This document shows, piece after piece, positions 4,754-7,193 of a stretch of 7,193 bases of DNA. The stretch is from contig CAKSNI010000051.1 in assembly GCA_934476025.1 (NCBI GenBank), positions 1-7,193 of the forward strand, read 5' to 3'. The notes below the pieces were generated by a model. It saw only the letters and a program-made list of their open reading frames with translations. It made no database searches and was not told the origin of the DNA. A program made the position numbers and the translations under genes. Position 1 is the stretch's first letter, and the number at the start of each line of letters is the position of its first letter. The stretch is from an uncultured Eubacteriales bacterium. Its GTDB lineage: Bacteria > Bacillota > Clostridia > Oscillospirales > Acutalibacteraceae.

Positions 4754-5554
4754 ATGAAGCAAAATCCGGAAAAACGCCTGGTCTTTCTACAGCCCGAGCA
4801 AATCCGTTTGATTCCGTCCGGCAATCCGGGCGACCGTTACCGGCTGCTGCTTCTCAGCCAGAGCATTCAGGAAAACGGTGTAATAATTCCGGTGGGGGTG
4901 CGCCCCGTCGGAAAAGACTATGAACTGATTTACGGGCGCCGCCGGGTGGAGGCAGCCCGGATTGCCGGGGTAAAAACCATTCCCTGCCTTTTGTATCGGG
5001 AAGCCGATACGCTTTTGCTTTCGGCTATGGAAAACGCCGGGCGCCGAACCGATCCCCTTTTCTACCGGGAATGGCTGAATCCGCTGCTGCGCCGCTATTC
5101 CCCTGAAACGCTCTGCACGGTTTTTTGTCTTTCCTCCCGGGAACTGGCCCAACGCAAAAAAATTGCCGATATGTCGGAAGAATCCTTCACACGGGCCGTT
5201 CGGTGCGGACTTTCCTTTTCCCAGATATTGCATTTCTGCGAACTATCCGGCAAAGAGGCCGACGACTATCTTTCGGCGGTTCAGAATGCCGCCCGGCCAT
5301 CCCCTCAACCGGCCGATCGGGAAACCAATCTTTACGAAAAGCTCCGTTCGGAGTTGTTCTGCGGAAAACGGGCCGCCGATGATCCCCGTTTTTATATCAA
5401 CAGCATTCGTCAGATCGGTGACCGTATGCGGGACGGCGGCATTGCCGCCACGCTGACACAAAGCGACCGTGCCGCCTACACCGAGATTAAAATACGGATT
5501 CCCAAAAAGCAGAACGGGGTTCAACTCTCCCTTTTGGACCCTCCTGCGGTCTGA
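4754..5554 (+). CDS. ParB/Srx-fold (ParB N-terminal domain) protein, stand-alone
   Basis: This 266-residue protein has a ParB N-terminal domain at about 10-100: an IRLIPSGNPGDRYR segment (17-30), SIQENGVIIPVGVR (37-50), the nucleotide-motif equivalent GRRRVEAAR (61-69) where ParB normally has GERRxRA, and ENAGRR (93-98) matching the ENxxR box. A weak ParB-type helix-turn-helix follows (about 112-165), including LSSRELAQRKKI and GLSFSQILHF. The C-terminal part (about 185-266) is unassigned. In Spo0J/Noc, these boxes bind CTP and let the dimer clamp onto DNA; whether this protein does so is unknown. The ATG at 4754 has AGGAGG seven bases upstream; the frame runs back to 4475 through the ferredoxin gene and terminator, which is not coding. 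No ParA/Soj gene or obvious parS is nearby, so it may be a DNA-binding regulator and not a partition protein. Confidence 0.82.
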   Translation: MKQNPEKRLVFLQPEQIRLIPSGNPGDRYRLLLLSQSIQENGVIIPVGVRPVGKDYELIYGRRRVEAARIAGVKTIPCLLYREADTLLLSAMENAGRRTDPLFYREWLNPLLRRYSPETLCTVFCLSSRELAQRKKIADMSEESFTRAVRCGLSFSQILHFCELSGKEADDYLSAVQNAARPSPQPADRETNLYEKLRSELFCGKRAADDPRFYINSIRQIGDRMRDGGIAATLTQSDRAAYTEIKIRIPKKQNGVQLSLLDPPAV

Positions 5555-5592
5555 CGAATCCATCCCTATCTCCTTGCCTGCTCCCCTCAGGC

Positions 5593-5630
5593 AAAAGAAC
5601 ACCTCCGGAAAACCGGAGGTGTTCTTTTTT
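5593..5630. terminator. Bidirectional intrinsic terminator between convergent genes
   Basis: A perfect 16-bp stem (5593-5608 with 5613-5628) closes an AAAA tetraloop. In the plus direction it ends in six T residues (5625-5630), terminating the ParB-like transcript 38 bases after its stop codon. In the minus direction it starts directly after the TAA stop (5629-5631) of the facing gene, with four T residues at the stem base, so it probably ends that transcript too. Confidence 0.93.
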
Positions 5631-7193
5631 AACGGCTCGAACCATCGGATTGCGATTCCTGTGACTCGGTCATTCTGAGAAAACGGGTGTTATAGTACCG
5701 GGATTTTTTCTGCAATTCCAGATCCAGTTCTTCAAACCCGTATTGCTCACAAAAGGTTTCCCGATCCGAAAACAGGTTGGTACCCAGCCCCAGGCGATCT
5801 CCTTCAATCTGTACTCCCAGAGCCGCCAGAGTGGTCGGAAAGAAATCAAAACTGCCAAACTGCCGGTTTTTTTCCCGCACCGGTTGAACCGGAGAATTGA
5901 TGATGCAATTATAGGTCGTACGAACATACTGCACATCACTTCCCGACAGGAATTTCGGATCCATCGTCAAATGATCTCCGCAAATAATCACGGTGGTGTT
6001 TTCGTAAAAAGGCTGTTGCTGAATCCATTCCACAAATGCCGCCACCTGTCGGGAAGAGCAGGCCAGCACATTGGCGTACTGACTGTCATAATCCGAACGG
6101 CAGTTCTCACAGAAATATCCGTCCGGGAAATGGGTGTCGGCCGTAAGCATGGTAAAGTTAAAGGGTTTTCCTTCACCGGAAAGCCGGGTCAATTCCTCTT
6201 TGGCAAAACCAAAGAGTTTGCTATCCTCATACCCCCACCAAACATAATAATCTTCCGGAAGCCGCCCCTGTTGTTTTAAGCGGTTGATATCCACAATATC
6301 GTAATGCCCGTGTTCGGTAAAGTAGGAATCCCGACCGGCAAAAGCCGCATCGGAGCCCAGCAGCAGGCATTGATTGTACCCTTCCTTTTCCAAAACTTCT
6401 CCGATGGAAACCGTTCCGGGAATAAAAGAATTCTGTCCGCCGTAGGTTGCCGCCGTCAGCGGAACTTTGACGCTGATGCCGGAAGTTTGTGCCACCATAG
6501 CCGCCGCGGTCCAGGTGGTTCCGGTAAAGGAACGGGCGCCGCCCAGCTTTTCGGTATTGGAAAAATTGATATTCTTTTCTGCCAGATTTCGCAGTTCTGG
6601 GATATAATCCTGTTTCATTTCTCCGCCGTATGCCGTTTGGGTATAGGTGTTTTCCATGGATTCCAGAAAAATATAAATCAAATTGCGCTTTTGTTTCGGG
6701 AAGGTTAGATGGGCCTTCAGCGGATCCACATAGTTTTCTTCTATAAAATCGGATTGAGTATTGGAAACCTCTATGTACTGCACCAATTCCAGTTTGGAAA
6801 CAAACAGCGAAACTGCCACAATTAAAAGGCAAAGGGTCAGCGGCATGGCGCTCTTTCGTACAAAACGGCAGAATTTTCCCTTTGTGTATTCCCGGTATTT
6901 TGCGCTTTTTTGGGCGTGCTTTTTATAGTAGCCGGCCAAAAACCGATACAAAAAAATTTCGGCGGTTCCGGCCACGGCACCCAAAAAAACGCCGCGGAAT
7001 ACAAAGCTGTTGAGCAAATCGGTGTTGGCTCCGCTGGCCGGAGATTTAATTTGAAACAGCACCTGATCCATCTGAATGCGGTCATATTTCTGCAAAAGCC
7101 AGATTGTGATAAATAAAAGCAGATTGCCTGCCATCAGCAAAGCATAGCGGCCGATCTTCTTCCACCCGTCGCCGCGCCCGGCCGGGCGTGTTT
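5629..7193 (-). CDS. LtaS/MdoB-like phosphoglycerol transferase (sulfatase fold), 5' end outside window
   Basis: This membrane-anchored enzyme has an extracytoplasmic alkaline-phosphatase/sulfatase-fold domain. Relatives transfer phosphoglycerol from phosphatidylglycerol to lipoteichoic acid (LtaS) or periplasmic glucans (MdoB/OpgB). Numbering from the TTG at 7140, membrane segments lie near 5-16, 48-70 and 97-114, and the catalytic domain covers about 150-460. NLIYIFLESMENTY (153-166) supplies the metal-binding Glu160; GTTWTAAAM (207-215) holds the likely Thr nucleophile; TADTHFPDGY (333-342) supplies His337; CGDH (387-390) supplies the metal-binding Asp and His. GTTWTAAAMVAQTSGI and DTHFPDGY resemble MdoB more than S. 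aureus LtaS. The TTG has no ribosome binding site and the frame continues open to the edge (17 more full codons), so the true start is outside the window and the protein is N-terminally incomplete. Substrate is inferred only from family. Confidence 0.88.
   Translation of the reverse strand, partial: TRPAGRGDGWKKIGRYALLMAGNLLLFITIWLLQKYDRIQMDQVLFQIKSPASGANTDLLNSFVFRGVFLGAVAGTAEIFLYRFLAGYYKKHAQKSAKYREYTKGKFCRFVRKSAMPLTLCLLIVAVSLFVSKLELVQYIEVSNTQSDFIEENYVDPLKAHLTFPKQKRNLIYIFLESMENTYTQTAYGGEMKQDYIPELRNLAEKNINFSNTEKLGGARSFTGTTWTAAAMVAQTSGISVKVPLTAATYGGQNSFIPGTVSIGEVLEKEGYNQCLLLGSDAAFAGRDSYFTEHGHYDIVDINRLKQQGRLPEDYYVWWGYEDSKLFGFAKEELTRLSGEGKPFNFTMLTADTHFPDGYFCENCRSDYDSQYANVLACSSRQVAAFVEWIQQQPFYENTTVIICGDHLTMDPKFLSGSDVQYVRTTYNCIINSPVQPVREKNRQFGSFDFFPTTLAALGVQIEGDRLGLGTNLFSDRETFCEQYGFEELDLELQKKSRYYNTRFLRMTESQESQSDGSSR

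Noticed and set aside
5743..6279. Plus-strand frame of 178 codons inside the phosphoglycerol transferase gene
   Set aside because: It lies wholly antisense to conserved catalytic motifs and has no domain or ribosome binding site.
1..7193. CRISPR arrays, insertion sequences, tRNA or rRNA genes, riboswitches, phage or defence genes
   Set aside because: I read the window for repeated units, transposase or integrase motifs and structured RNA leaders and found none. All gaps between genes are under 170 bases and are accounted for by promoters, operators and terminators.

Overview
The window looks like a chromosomal stretch from a Gram-positive Firmicute (Bacillota), probably Clostridia-like. Base composition is near-balanced by eye. 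Ribosome binding sites are strong and AGGAGG-type. The gene set includes a type II thymidine kinase, a Crp/Fnr regulator next to a clostridial-type ferredoxin-domain protein, and an LtaS/MdoB-like membrane sulfatase-fold enzyme. Genes are tightly packed. I see no transposase, integrase, phage gene, tRNA, rRNA or CRISPR array. This is largely ordinary core or accessory genome and I do not claim a new system; the most useful observations are regulatory sites and unusual residues.

Layout. Bases 1-164 hold a possible terminator for the leftward nucleoside-salvage operon and a near-consensus promoter firing leftward out of the window. Bases 165-1495 (minus strand) hold a two-gene salvage operon, thymidine kinase then purine nucleoside phosphorylase, joined by an ATGA stop/start overlap. 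Bases 1496-1642 are a divergent control region: two promoters face outward with a perfect 13-bp palindrome between them. Bases 1643-3096 (plus strand) are a second two-gene operon, a CYTH-domain protein then an EamA/DMT transporter, again joined by ATGA. The transporter's 3' end overlaps by 80 bp the convergent Crp/Fnr-family gene (3017-3700, minus). Bases 3701-3851 separate that regulator from a divergent [Fe-S] protein (3852-4586, plus) and contain a CRP-geometry inverted repeat just downstream of the regulator's own -10 box. A strong terminator follows at 4599-4634. A stand-alone ParB-domain gene with its own promoter occupies 4754-5554. A 16-bp-stem terminator lies between it and a convergent MdoB/LtaS-like phosphoglycerol transferase gene (5629 to the right edge, minus), whose 5' end lies outside the window.

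How the genes fit together. Thymidine kinase and DeoD both act on nucleosides and probably form a salvage unit. The Crp/Fnr protein and the ferredoxin-domain protein are a recurrent pair in anaerobic Firmicutes and probably form a redox or nitrosative-stress module. The CYTH-transporter pair is translationally coupled, but its shared function is unknown. The ParB-like protein has no ParA partner here, so a role in chromosome partitioning cannot be assumed.
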